Of a DNA stretch of 64,000 nt, positions 13,937 through 26,497 are shown one piece after another. The position numbers and the translations under genes were made by a program. The stretch is from Drosophila pseudoobscura (Eukaryota > Arthropoda > Insecta > Diptera > Drosophilidae). A model generated the notes under the pieces. That model was not told where the DNA came from, searched no databases, and worked only from the letters and a program-made list of their open reading frames with translations. Within the stretch, counting starts at the first letter, position 1. Each line of letters starts with the position of its first letter. Location of the stretch: positions 8,817,001 through 8,881,000 of the forward strand of contig NC_046681.1 of the NCBI RefSeq assembly GCF_009870125.1, given 5' to 3'.

Positions 13937-16470
13937 TCACCAGAAAATACAAGAAAAGACCAGAACAGACCTCAGCCGAACGGAACGGAGTGGAAGACGA
14001 GGAGAAAGCAGTCTTAGACTGACAGAAAGAGAGACGGGAGAAAAAGGGATAACTGTCTGAAGGATTGCCAGGGACAACGATGGGCTAAGCCCACAGCAAG
14101 ATTAATTAAGTCCGCGTAGGCTGTTGTTGCAACAGCAGCAACATCTACAACAAACAATGGGGGCCTGAAACGTGGAACACCTGGAACAGACTACACCTTG
14201 GGGTTCGTTTCGTTTCGCGTCGTTTCGTTTCGTGCGGCATAGCATACTTTTTGGCGTCGCGCGAGAAATTAAAATTTCAAAGCGTAACGTGTTGCCGCAT
14301 AAGCAGGCTGCACGTGTGTGTGTGGGTGGTGTGGGTGTGGGTGTGTGGCAAGGTATTTACTCAGCCAAGAACAACAAAACGAAACGAAACGAAAAACAAA
14401 AAGGAAAACATCACAAAAAACAACAGCAACAACAACAGCAGCAAAACTTAAACAAAGGCAAATAAGCAGGAAGCATCTCCTTGTCGTCCCGTCAAAGTAG
14501 TCGAGGACGAGGCTCTGCCAGTGACTGTGATTGTGCCTGTGCCGCTGCCTCGTAATAAGCGCGGTGTAAACAATGCAAAAGGTGATTCCCCCTTCGACCA
14601 GGGCTGCACAGAAAACGAAAACAAACAGCTGACTGCAGAAGGCAATAAATAATCCTGTTAAGCGGAGGATTATTACTATTTAGATGGGGACTTTCCAGGA
14701 CAGACTCCAATAGAAAGGGACTCAAAAAACACCTAGGACCACGAATAACGGACACACAAATAAATGGCAAGACAGGGAATTAGTTTTTAATTAGTTTATT
14801 GCCATATTTTTGGCTAAAACCTAATCGAAATCGCAAATAAAATTCACGACTTCCCTGCCCTTGGCCCTGAATGGGTCACAGTGACCTAAAGAGTGACATT
14901 CTGCACAGTAATTTAATTTCTGATTATGCCCATATGGTCTCTATCCAACCCTGAGATGCCACGCCCACACACAAACACACACACACACACGCACTTAGAG
15001 ACGCCTCTGTTAATGAGTTCCGCCTTGACGCTGATGAGGATGTTGGAGAGCAGAAGGAGCAGTTACGGCGGGAGGAGGAGGCGGAGGAGAAGGACGATGA
15101 TGATGAGCTTGTTGCTGGCGACAATAAACGTGTTGAATGTCAAGAGTACATCACATGAGCCCCCACCGCCACCGCCACCGCCACGGGTGTTATTTGCTCT
15201 CTCTTTCGCACTTTGATAATTAAATATGGAGATGGAGATGGAGGAGGAGGAGCAGGGGGAGGGGGAGGATGGCTACATCAAAGCTTCATCGCGCTCGCTC
15301 TGTCCCTCTAAGCCAAAACACAATTGCGGCTAAGCCTCTCCTAACACGCATGGAATCCCCTCCGAGAGGATAAATCGTGAGGCAGGAGTGAGGGGGAGAG
15401 GGATGGGGAGGAGGGTCCATTTAAGGGCAATAAAAAACGCTTAAAAAGCAAAATTACTGCATTTGATAAAAACGACACCCCAAGGATTAGCCCCTGGACA
15501 GGCCAGGACAGGACACAGGACAGGACAGGACTCCCCTCCCCTCCCCGCCCGCCCTGTCGGCATGTGCACTCATCCAAATCTGTGGACCGCCGCCCAAAAA
15601 AAGGTTGACCTTCATTGGGTCGAACCCCCTTTTATTTATGTCTGTGTGCGAGAGCATGGGCACATTCCACTCCTGTGAGCCCTACTGTTTCGACTTGGCC
15701 AACTCCAATTAGCCTTAAAATGGATTTGTGCTACGCACAAAACTACAATACATTTACCTCTGAGATTTGTGGCGCCCCAGATGCTTGGAAACTTCTGCCT
15801 TCGAATCATTTGCTGCCCCTCCCCACTGTTTTCACAACTTTTGTCGCGGACATGGACCGAAAACATTTCATTTCATTTGAATATCCCAGTAACCCGAACC
15901 CCCGCCCCACTCATTCAGATATAATCAGGAGGAAAGGAGTCGGAAACTGAAATATTTATGAGGCCGAACAGGCACGCACACTTATACATATGTATTATAC
16001 TCGTATAATCGAGGGGCTACCAACTCATGTGTGTGTTAATGTCTGCTGTAATGAGTGTTGTGCCGGCCAAGTGTTGAAATCTGCATTTAGGGCTGCTGTA
16101 TCGCATTTTTGGCCTTTCAGCTCGCATCACTTCCTGCTTTTCCAGGCTGACCCTTCTTTAGCGGGAAGGGCACAAAAAGTTTAAGATTAAGAAGGAAACT
16201 TCTTTAGCATATTAGCTGTTAAATGTGGAATTAAAGTACATGAAATAATTTAATGCGACTCATCTTAGAATGTTGTGCGCTCCACTTGGGCTTGTAGTCC
16301 TTCTCGTACTCCGTTTCACAGTCGGGGAAATGCTCTAGGAGGTGCCGCAGGTGACTAGCCTCTCGCAGAAGGTGGAAGAGTAAGGGGCAAGGGGCGTGTG
16401 AGGTTGTTCCCGAACTGCATCTGGGATCTTCACTCACTCGCACGCACGCTTTGTCGTGTCGTTTATGTAG
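13937..16470. other. non-coding spacer
   Basis: I see no supported gene. The stretch contains GTTTC/GAAAC repeats at about 14,205-14,235 and 14,378-14,392, a CAA/CAG tract at 14,415-14,450, a CA run at 14,970-14,990 and GGA-rich repeats at about 15,060-15,270. A 70-codon minus-strand frame at 16,231-16,443 is discussed among the rejected items. Confidence 0.55.
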
Positions 16471-16474
16471 AGCT

Positions 16475-16510
16475 GCGGTCTTCGCAGCAATTCACAACGT
16501 TCACCCTCTT
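16475..16510 (+). repeat. left copy of a ~33-bp direct repeat flanking the minisatellite
   Basis: The segment GGTCTTCGCAGCAATTCACA and its continuation recur at 17,998-18,033 as GGTCTCCGCAGCAACTCACA, with about four mismatches over 33 bp. The two copies bracket the minisatellite array. They could be remnants of a duplication that seeded the array, or ends of an inserted element. Confidence 0.6.
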
Positions 16511-17845
16511 TTTTTTCGGGTTTTTTTTAAGCAAAAACAATACAAATCAAAAATAATCATTATACAATAAGAATACAAAATAATAATTACTCATTAAAAA
16601 TCAAAATTAATCATTATTCAATAAAAATCAAAAATAATAAGTATTTAATAATAAAAATCAAAAATAATAATTATTTAATAATAAAAATCAAAAAAAAAAT
16701 AATAAAATAAAATTATTCCATTATTCTTGATTTTTATTGAATAATTGTTATTATAATTGTTATTCTTGATTTATATCGAATAACTATTATTATAATTTTT
16801 ATTCTTGATTTTTATTGAATAATTGTTATTATAATTGTTATTCTTGATTTTTATAGAATAATTGTTATTATAATTGTTATTCTTGATTTTTATCGAATAA
16901 CTATTATTATAATTGTTATTCTTGATTTTTATAGAATAATTGTTATTATAATTGTTATTCTTGGTTTTATAGAATAACTATTATTATAATTGTTATTCTT
17001 GATTTTTATAGAATAACTATTATTATAATTGTTATTCTTGATTTTTATTGAATAACTATTATTATAATTGTTATTCTTGATTTTTATTGAATAACTATTA
17101 TTATAATTGTTATTCTTGATTTTTATCGAATAACTATTATTATAATTGTTATTCTTGATTTTTATAGAATAATTGTTATTATAATTGTTATTCTTGATTT
17201 TTATAGAATAATTGTTATTATAATTGTTATTCTTGATTTTTATCGAATAACTATTATTATAACTGTTATTCTTGATTTTTATTGAATAATTGTTATTATA
17301 ATTGTTATTCTTGATTTTTATAGAATAATTGTTATTATAATTGTTATTCTTGATTTTTATCGAATAACTATTATTATAATTGTTATTCTTGATTTTTATT
17401 GAATAATTGTTATTATAATTTTTATTCTTGATTTTTATAGAATAATTGTTATTATAATTGTTATTCTTGATTTTTATTGAATAACTATTATTATAATTTT
17501 TATTCTTGATTTTTATAGAATAATTGTTATTATAATTGTTATTCTTGATTTTTATCGAATAACTATTATTATAATTGTTATTCTTGATTTTTATAGAATA
17601 ATTGTTATTATAATTGTTATTCTTGATTTTTATTGAATAACTATTATTATAATTGTTATTCTTGATTTTTATTGAATAATTGTTATTATAATTGTTATTC
17701 TTGATTTTTATCGAATAACTATTATTATAATTGTTATTCTTGATTTTTATTGAATAATTGTTATTCTTGATTTTTATTGAATAATTGTTATTATAATTAT
17801 TATTCTTGATTTTTATTGAATAATTGTTATTACTTATATCGTTAT
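16510..17845. repeat. 39-bp AT-rich minisatellite with a strand switch
   Basis: From about 16,715 to 17,845 there are roughly 28 copies of a 39-bp unit. Each contains CTTGATTTTTAT, then GAATAA, then a TTATTATAATTGTTATT-type segment. Units differ mainly at two sites: AT(A/C/T)GAAT and AATTGTT versus AACTATT. At about 16,540-16,715 the same words occur in the opposite sense (AATAAAAATCAAAAATAAT), so the array reverses orientation near 16,715. It lies directly upstream of the splice acceptor of the first coding exon of the zinc-finger gene. Confidence 0.85.
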
Positions 17846-17997
17846 TATATCGGCTTTGCCTATTGCAAGAAGTGAGTTCCTAGATCTCAGAGACTATGAG
17901 AGCTAGAGCAACCAAATTTGGTATCCGCACTCCTGTGATATCGAACCTTGACAAGTTTATTTCAAAATTTCGCCCCCCCCCCTTCCGCTCTCACAAT

Positions 17998-18033
17998 GGT
18001 CTCCGCAGCAACTCACAACGTCCCCCCTCGTTA
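17998..18033 (+). repeat. right copy of the direct repeat flanking the minisatellite
   Basis: Partner of the copy at 16,475-16,510 (see there). It lies in the intron or leader just before the acceptor at about 18,117. Confidence 0.6.
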
Positions 18034-18200
18034 CTCTTTAACTCTCTTTATCTTACACTTAAGAGTCTATTCATAGACCCCTACTAACTGAAACCCTTCC
18101 GGCTCTTCTACTTACAGTTAAACACTAGCCAAAAGTGAGGGAGTTGCCACAGACCAGACCCCTCCTCTCCAGTAAACAAGACGCTGACCAAGGCTGCAGC

Positions 18201-18436
18201 ATGGACCTGCCTTCGATGGTGCAGCGCTCCGGTGACACTCTGATTGTGCGCAGCGTCGTCAGCGGCAATCAGCTGTACGCCGAGCAGGGCGGCCACAATC
18301 CAAGCGGAAGCCAAAACAGTGCCACAGCAGGCTCCTCCTCTCTGCTGGAGCGGCACGTGGAGAGATATCGCCTGCAACACTTACTCCAGCAGCAACAGCA
18401 GGCGGCAGCTGCCGCAGCGGCAGTCGTGAACAGCGT

Positions 18437-18472
<36 letters not shown>

Positions 18473-21400
18473 GCTTCAACAGCAGCAGCAACAGGCAGTC
18501 ATATCCATGGATGCCAAGGAGGAGGGACTGCCACAGTGCAAGATCAAGCGGAATTACAGCTGCAACCACTGCGCCTACTTCACGCAGAACCCGCGCTACC
18601 ATCTCACGCATCTGAGGGACGTGCACGGCGAGAAGATCGTGATCAACAAGTGCAAGCTGTGCCTGTACGCCTCGCGACACTTCCAGAAGCTGGTGCGGCA
18701 CATGAAGATGGTGCACGGCTGCACCGACGGCATACCCAGTGGCCACGGCCAGGCGCGGGGCAAGCGCGGCATGAGCCGGGAGGCGCGCAAGCGTCGCCTG
18801 GAGGAGAGCGTGGGCGTGATGGCGGGCAGCCATGTGGTGGGACAGGGCCTGACGGTGACCGTGCCGGATGTGCCCACCTTGGAGCAGGTGAAGCGAGAGC
18901 TGCAGCTGCAGGAGGAGAAGCTGCAGCGCGACATCGAGGCCTTCAACCAGCGGCAGCGCGTAGAGCAGCAGCGCGAGCAGCAGATGGAGCTGGCCAACAG
19001 CTACGAGCGCCAGATCCAGATGCAGGTGCTCCGGGAGTTTGAGCGCCAGTCGCCGCCAGAGCCGCCGACCCCCTCGCCGAGCGGATCGGCCACCCCGCCC
19101 TCCAACTGCGAGGAGCCACAGAATCGCCTGCTCAAGTGCAGCGCCTGCGAGTTCACGACCCTGTACCGCACCCAGCTGCGGGCCCACGAGCTGGAAGAGC
19201 ACGGGAAGACCAAGTTCTTCCGCTGCGACAAGTGCAGCTATGTGACGCACATCAAGGCGCGCTTCAGCAAGCACGTCAAGTACCACTCGATGCCGATGAT
19301 CAAGTGCGTGACCTGCGACTTCCGCACCCCCTACAAGTGGAACCTCGACCGCCACATGAAGAACCATGGCGGAGCGGGCGCCTTCAAGTGCGCCGCCTGC
19401 GACTTCACCGCGGACATCAAGCAGTCACTGACGGTGCACGAGATGAACCACCATGTGCCCCCCGTGGGCAATGCCGGTTCCATTTGGCCCAGGCGCCAGA
19501 ACAAGGTCGGCGCCAGCGAGATGTGCGATGATTTCCTCAGCGACTCGGCGGAGCTCGAGGATCAGTACAACAACAACAATGTGGATGATGATCTGGATGC
19601 TGGCATGGAGGATCCCGACGAGGTGCTGAGCGGCGAGGAGCTGCATCATTATGGCAAGCGCGGCAAGTACGACGACGAGGAGGAGCCCACGGACCTGTCG
19701 CAGAAGGGCGGCTGCTCGTCGGACACCTCCAGTGTGGGCACCACGACGCCCAATAGGTCCCAGAGACCCGTGCCAAATCTCATACCCATCACCAAGAGTC
19801 CCAAAGAGTAAGTCTACACCAGGTGCCCCGTCTTGGCAGGATAATAACCCTATGACATCTCTCTCTCTCCTACACAGCGTCTTGAATCTTTCCAAGGACA
19901 CGAATGCATCGCGCAGTGCCCTCACGGAGATCGCCTCCATGTTCTTCAACGAGAAGCAAATCTCGGAGATGCTGGACAAATCCGATGTGCCCCAATTGTC
20001 GCCAGCGACGACCGTCACCTCGCAGGCCTCGTCCCGCAGTCAGCTGACCAAAAAGTCCGGCTCCAGCTTCCTGGACAAACTGAAGACCGGCGCCCAGCAC
20101 GAGAATCTCATCTGCCAGTGCGGCCACGTGGCCAAGTGCCTGTCCGAGTCGATCATCCACGGCAAGAGCTGCCATGCCTCGGCCGTGATCATTGCAGACG
20201 ACGACGATGCGGCCCTGCACGAGGACGATGCCGATGATCGCCTGGAGATCGACGAGGACGATGAGGATCATCACTCGCACTCGGCCTTGAATCTGAGCGT
20301 GACGGGATCGACACGTTGCCAACACTGCCGGCACCGCTGCAAGTCCTCCAACGATCTGCTGCACCACCTGACGCAGTGCGTCGAGGCCATCCGCTGCGCC
20401 AACGAGATGTACGACTCCAACTCCGGCGAGAGCGGCGAGCAGCGTCGCTCCGAGTCGCACCACTCCCTCCAGCAGCAGGCGGCCGTCCAGCAGCAGCGCG
20501 TCTGCATTTGGAACAAGGCGGCCAAGGAAATAGCCGCAGCCACAGCGGCTGTCCATCAGGATAACAGCAACAAGAATCTGGTCAAGTCACCGGCCAACAG
20601 TCAGGGGACCAACAACGAGGAGAACAGCTACTACGGCGTGGAGACGGCGCCCGGCTACGGCGAGGTATGTCTTTGAGCACAGCCCTCCAAATCCAAATCA
20701 AATCCGTAATCCACACACACAACAAAGAAGACTTTGTGTAATCCGTAATCATTGGAAAATCGATAGATAATGCTTAATATATCAGAATAGATCTTCAAAA
20801 TTGTATCGATGCGCATTGTTCTGCACACGACATGTATTTCTTTTTTTAAATGCCAAAGTCCGAGTCTCTAGTTAAACATCAGTTTGCTTTGTCATGCACA
20901 CGACATGTATTTTGTTCTTAAATTCGCTGGCCCGAGTCAGCCTTTGTCCCAGTTTCGAGTAGAACATTAATAGCCTCGTCAGGCACACGACATGTATAGG
21001 GGTTTGCTTGTGCGGCTTCTGTTTTCGAGGAATGAATAAGGAAAATTGGTAGCAAGGACGTGATATACCACGCTATTCGACAGATAATTTTAAACTCTTA
21101 TATTTTTATCACGAATCAGGAGTATATCTCTGTACTCTAGTTATAAGATACACCCCCACACACACTCGAAACTCCCTACCTCCGTTCAACTCCCATGCAC
21201 GACCACATGCGTCAAAATGAAATTTGACTCTTTCACGCACTGCAGGTAACCAAAAAGATGACACCCGAAGAAGAGGCCGCCAACTCGTCCCTGAAGAAGG
21301 TCTACAAGTGTCCGCACTGCAGCTTCTGGGCCTCGACAGCCTCCCGCTTCCACGTGCACATTGTGGGGCACCTCAACAAGAAGCCCTTTGAGTGCTCCCT

Positions 21401-22516
21401 CTGCTCGTACCGCTCCAACTGGCGCTGGGACATCACCAAGCACATCCGCCTGAAGACCATCCGGGATCCCTCGCACAAGACCGCCAAAGTGCTGATGAAC
21501 GACGAGACCGGACGGCGGAACTACACCAAGTACAACAAGTACATTACCCTGATGAAGGTCACCGAGGAGGATGGCGATCCCAAGCTGATGAAATCCGGCG
21601 AGATGACACCCAACCAGGTGGCCTCGCTGGCCTTCCTCAAGGACTACGCGAAGGTGGGCAGCGGCTCCGGCCAGGACATAACCCTGGAGCCGGTGATGTC
21701 CAGCAAACCGAATGCCCTGGACGATGCCCATCTGGCGGGCAACCTCATACGCATACCCCTGCTGGCGACCATTATGAACGCGGCCATGTCCCAGCAGCAG
21801 CACCAACAACAGCAGCAGCACCACCACCAGAAGGAGCAGCAGCACATCACGCCCTCGGTGACCATTTCGCCGGTGAAGCGGACGAACCAGGCGCCGCCCA
21901 GCAAGCCCAGCGATGATCTCATCACTGAGGTGCACCAGGAGGGCAACGAGAAGCGCACCGTCTACAGGTGCCGCAAGTGCAACTTTGGGTGAGTATTGCC
22001 ACACACGAATCCGTCCGTCCACCCATCAAGGGTCTAACCTGTATACAAATCCCGCCAAACAGCCATCACAATCGCGACGCAGTGCTGGCCCACGTGAAGG
22101 TCCATTACCAGGATGCTAGCTACCCGAAGTCCGCCGCCGGCGCCACTTCCGGCACCTCGCCGCTGCAGGTGTCCGTCAGCCCGAATCAGCAGTACTACAT
22201 GAACAAAGTATTCGCTGCCATGTGTCTGGGACAGTCATCGCCGACGTCCAATGCGACGAACACCGGCGCTGGGGGCAGCTCCAGCAGCCAACAACATTCC
22301 CTCATATCCGCAGGACTGCTGCAGCGGGCCATCCAGGAGGCCCAGCACTCACCGACACCGAACGCCAGCGCTCTGAGTGGCCTAGCCTTGGCCCTGGCTA
22401 GCGGAAAGTCCGCTGCCAATACGACGAAAGCCAGTGCCGCTTCCATTTTAGAGCACGGTGAGCAGAAAGCGAGTCAAAACGAGGCAAGTGCCGACAGTCT
22501 GACGTCGCCTACCACC

Positions 22517-22552
<36 letters not shown>

Positions 22553-25500
22553 TACATCACCACAAAAGAGCAATCAGCCGGCATGGCGGGTGGCGGTGGT
22601 GGCAGATCCTTGCAGGATCTGCTCACGTCACCGCGAACCAGAAATGCTAGTGGTGGTCATCATGGTGCTGGAACAGCCACTGGAGGGCTGCAAACATCTA
22701 ATCATCAATCTAATGCTAACAGTAACAGTAACTCCTCCTCGGTTGTGGTAATGGGTGCTACCGGTACCGGTACGGGCCACAGGCTGGACGCCGCCTCCTC
22801 CTGCAACAACAACAACAACAACAACATCTACGTCGCATCATCCACCACACCCACAGCCACTGGCACAGCCACAGCCAACAACCACAAGAATGCATCGCCT
22901 ACTATGCCAGTAACTACCACTCCTACTCCTATTTCTACTTCAACAACTCCCTCTTCTACTTTTCCCACTGGTGCAAAGTCTCATCTGGCTCATCATCTGG
23001 GTTCGGGTAACACTCATCCTCCACATAACCAACAACATCCACACCACCACATCGCCGGTGATGGCTACCATCTCCACATGGCCCCCCATCTGCACACAAA
23101 TCCCAAGTCCTTCCCAACATCCGTCTCCGCCTCCGCCTCCGTTTCCGCCTCTTCGTCGTCGTCGTCGTCGTCGTCATCGTCCTCGTTGTCGTCGGCGGCA
23201 TCGTCGTCGTCGTCGTCCCTATCATCAGCATCACAGGCTGCATCGCCACACGCGTCGCCGCCATCGTCGTCGTCGTCATCGCCGTATCTGGCATCGTCGA
23301 TGCCACAGGCACAGGCGGCGGCCAGTGCCGCCCTGCAACCGCACTCACAGTCGCAGTCGCGCTTCCAAAGCCATAGTCCAGGTAGTCCCAGTCTCCTGAC
23401 GATGGCCGATGGCGATCGCCGCGATCCGTCGCCATATCGCTGTGGCCACTGCCACCAGGTGTCGAATTGGAAGCATGTGATCCAGGTATTTGTTCAAATG
23501 CATTTTATGGTTTTTGTGTTTTGTCCCATTCAAAAACCGAAAGACCCCCAGCCGTGACCCCTAGCCGTGACCCCTAGCCGTGTCCCTGCAATCAGCCATC
23601 TCAGAGGGGGGGCTTGATAGGGTTTGAGTCCGTTTACCAACACAAAAAGTATCCTTTTAGAGGGGGTTGACGTGTGTTTTGCAGCATCCGAAAGACCTAT
23701 AAAGGTCCCCACTAGTAGCCAATCAGAAGGTATATAAAGAAGACGTCCCGCTTTTACCCAGAGTCCTTCCAAATGAAAGAAACATCTCACACACACACAC
23801 ACTCACACACCCAACCAAGCAACTCGTTCTCCATCTGTGTCTGTAGTCCCTGCGCTGCGCTGGTAAATATGCAACAAACCGAAATCTTATTTTTGGATTC
23901 AATTCATTTGTTAAATGTGTGGTGTCTGGTCTTGCTTCTTGTTGATACGATATATATTTTTACTTATAAGACTACTCATTGGTGACAGTGTTATCTTGCT
24001 ATCTTGCTTGCTATCGTTATATATCTCTAAATATTCCTCGAACTAAGTGTAATCCATCCAAACATACAAACAAAAAGCTAACCCCCCAAAAGAAGGGATG
24101 CCATACGGTGCGGGTGTTTTCGATTGGGCTAAAACTCATGGTACTAGTACTACCCTCCAGAAGACATACTACACACACATACTCTCACACCCACACCCAC
24201 ATAGACAGAGAGATACAATACATACACTTGTAAGAAGTATCTGATCCCAAATTGAGATAAAACTAATCAGAAATATGTTCTGTTCCTTCTTCTATAATCA
24301 ACAGCGGCACTGTCGCTTAAAGCATTCCGGGGATATTCGGATCGAGACCCTTGAGCGTGGCGGCAGTGCACCGGCCAGCTATCGGCCCTTGGGCGCCGGT
24401 GCCAGCAATGAATCCCAGTCCCACATCAACAGCACCACCAACAGCACTACGACATCCAGCCTCAACATCCTCAACAGTAAACTCGGCAACGGCCACGGCA
24501 ACGGCAACAGCAACAGCTCCAGTGCCCAACAGCTGCTGATGAGCTCCAAGCAATTGGAGCAGCTGCTGCACTCGCCCCTCTCTGCAGGCGCCGCGGCGGT
24601 GGTGAATGCGGCCAACACCCAGCAGGATCTCCAGGCAGTGGCCGCCTACTGGGCAGCCGCCTGCAAGGCAGCCGTGGCCAACGGGGAGGAGCTGCTCCAG
24701 CTGCAGCAGAACGATCAGATCGAGATCACGCGGCTGCCATCTGCAGGCGCCGGCTCCGCCAACCAGGAGCAGCAGCACCAGAGCAGCCAGAGCAACACCA
24801 AGAGCAAGCAGCAAAAGTGTCCCGTCTGTCCGTACATCTCGGAGAGCAAGTCCCAGATGAACTATCACGTGTCCCTGCACAAACCCACGCAGTACGAGTG
24901 CCGGCTGTGCACCTTTGTGTGCGCCAAGAAGCAGCATCTGAGCAGCCACATGAGGAGCGTGCACCAGCAGCAGCTGGGAGTGGGCGCGACAGGCACAGGA
25001 ACTGGAACGGGCGCTGGAGGATCAGCAGGAGGAGCCTCCTCCCTGGGCCTGGACTTCAGTGTGGCCCTCCAGCTGGCGGCGGCGGCCAAGCAGGTCCAAC
25101 AGCTGCCCGCCTCCACGCCGCTGTCCATCGATTTGAGTCAGCTGCAGCTGGACGCGGCCTCCGATGCGGAACTGAATCCCCAACAGCTGCCGCCGGAGTA
25201 CCAGTACAAGCTGATCAGCTACTGTCCGCGCTGTCCCGCCCGCTTCGCCCAGAAGCACAACGATGAGCGGAACGGCAAACAGGAGCTGGAGCAGCACCTG
25301 ACCGCCCATGCCACCGCCAGCGACTCGGAGACGGAGGATCTCTACGTGTGCACCTACTGTGGATACCGCACCGGAGAGGAGACCCTGCTGCAGCTGCACC
25401 GCGCGGTGCACATGTCGCACTACCAGGAGAAGTGCCAGCAGCTGTACAAGAACTGCAAAGAGGATGTCGAGTTTCCGGCCCCGAAGCTCATGCAGCTCAC

Positions 25501-26497
25501 GGGACCCGAGACCATCTGGGTGGTGGACAATGAGCTGAGCGTCCAGCTGCTGCAGCAGCAGGCAGCGGGTGGCGTTAGTTCTTCGACCAGCGCTGGCGGC
25601 AACTACAATGGCCAGAACTCGCTGCTCAAGAAGCAGCTGGAGTCGGGCAGTGGCCTGGAGAGGCCCAACGAACGCGAGTCGACGCCTCAGCCCAAGCCAC
25701 AAGAGGCGGAAGCCGAAGGCGAGGAGGATGAAGAGCGTCGCAGCAGCTCCACGCCATCGACGAGTGCCTCGGTGGCCACTAGTGACCTGGCTGCAGATGG
25801 CAGCAGTGATGCCGGCTCCATGGACATGCCCCAGTCAGCGTCGGCCCCCGAGCGCTGTCTCCACTGTCCGTTCGAGACGCAGAAGCACGAGGAACTGCAG
25901 CAGCACCTGCCGCATCATGCCATCGTCCAGGCAGCCCCAGAAGGTGCACATTTGTGTGCCCATTGCGATTACCATACCGACACGGAGGCGGAGATCGAGG
26001 AGCACACGGCGGTGCATTTCAATGCCAGCGAGAAGCTCAAGTCCGTGGAGTTCTACACGTGTTACGACAACCTCGAGATCAGCATGGAACAGGAGCCGGA
26101 GGCTGGCCAAGAGGAGTCCTCCACCAAGCAGCACACGGAGAACAATAACAACCAGGACAATGTGGTCAATGCCAACATGCAGCAGCAGCAGCAGGAACAC
26201 AACGATCCAGAGCATCAGGATGGGGAACTGGACGAGCCGCCGCCAGCCAAGAAACCCAGCACAAAGATCATTCTGTACAAGAGCGACGGAGCACTGAGTG
26301 TGAAACCATCGCCGGAGGAGCCCGCACCAGAGTCGCAGCGTAGCGAGAGTATCAGCGATCGGCTGCGTCGGCGCATTCTACGGGGCAGTGCCCCAGAGGA
26401 GTCCCATCAGCAGCAGCAGGCGCAGCAGCGGCCAACGACTCCGGATAAAATGATTCTGGTCAACCCGAAGACGGGCAAAGTCATTTCCAGGAAGTAG
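18201..26497 (+). CDS. CG9932: large C2H2 zinc-finger protein (probable CG9932 orthologue)
   Basis: Five coding exons: 18,201-19,807; 19,878-20,664; 21,246-21,988; 22,063-23,485; 24,305-26,497. They join in frame to 2,250 residues. All introns are GT-AG. I start at the ATG at 18,201 (product begins MDLPSMVQRSG) because the frame upstream has no ATG after the acceptor near 18,117. About 16-18 zinc fingers are visible. Six lie at residues ~121-420, one or two atypical C2HC types in exon 2, two plus one split finger at ~820-1,060, one split finger at ~1,504-1,530, and about six at ~1,690-2,095. Long Gln, Ser, Asn and Thr tracts separate the clusters. A PTDLS motif at about residue 496 fits the CtBP-corepressor consensus PxDLS. 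The pattern suggests a nuclear DNA-binding repressor; target and role are unknown. The gene name rests on remembered gene order beside Ube4B. Confidence 0.88.
20821..21003 (+). repeat. dispersed repeat, cluster 2 (three copies in zinc-finger intron 2)
   Basis: The core GCACACGACATGTAT occurs three times in the same orientation at 20,822-20,840, 20,891-20,914 and 20,978-21,000, spaced 70-87 bp. It is the same core as at 6.27-6.48 kb and 57.86 kb. Confidence 0.75.

Noticed and set aside
16231..16443. Minus-strand 70-codon frame with protein-like composition (contains YEKDYKPKWSAQHSK)
   Set aside because: It reads more like protein than most spurious frames here, but I see no convincing splice partners, promoter or recognised domain, and it abuts a repeat. 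Not called without conservation evidence.
18135..18200. N-terminal extension of the zinc-finger protein from a GTG codon
   Set aside because: The upstream part of the frame has no ATG. A nuclear insect gene would start at the ATG at 18,201.
18381..19367. 328-codon antisense frame opposite the first zinc-finger exon
   Set aside because: Antisense shadow of a GC-rich, repeat-biased coding exon (Leu-rich reading of Gln tracts); the plus-strand zinc fingers explain the sequence.
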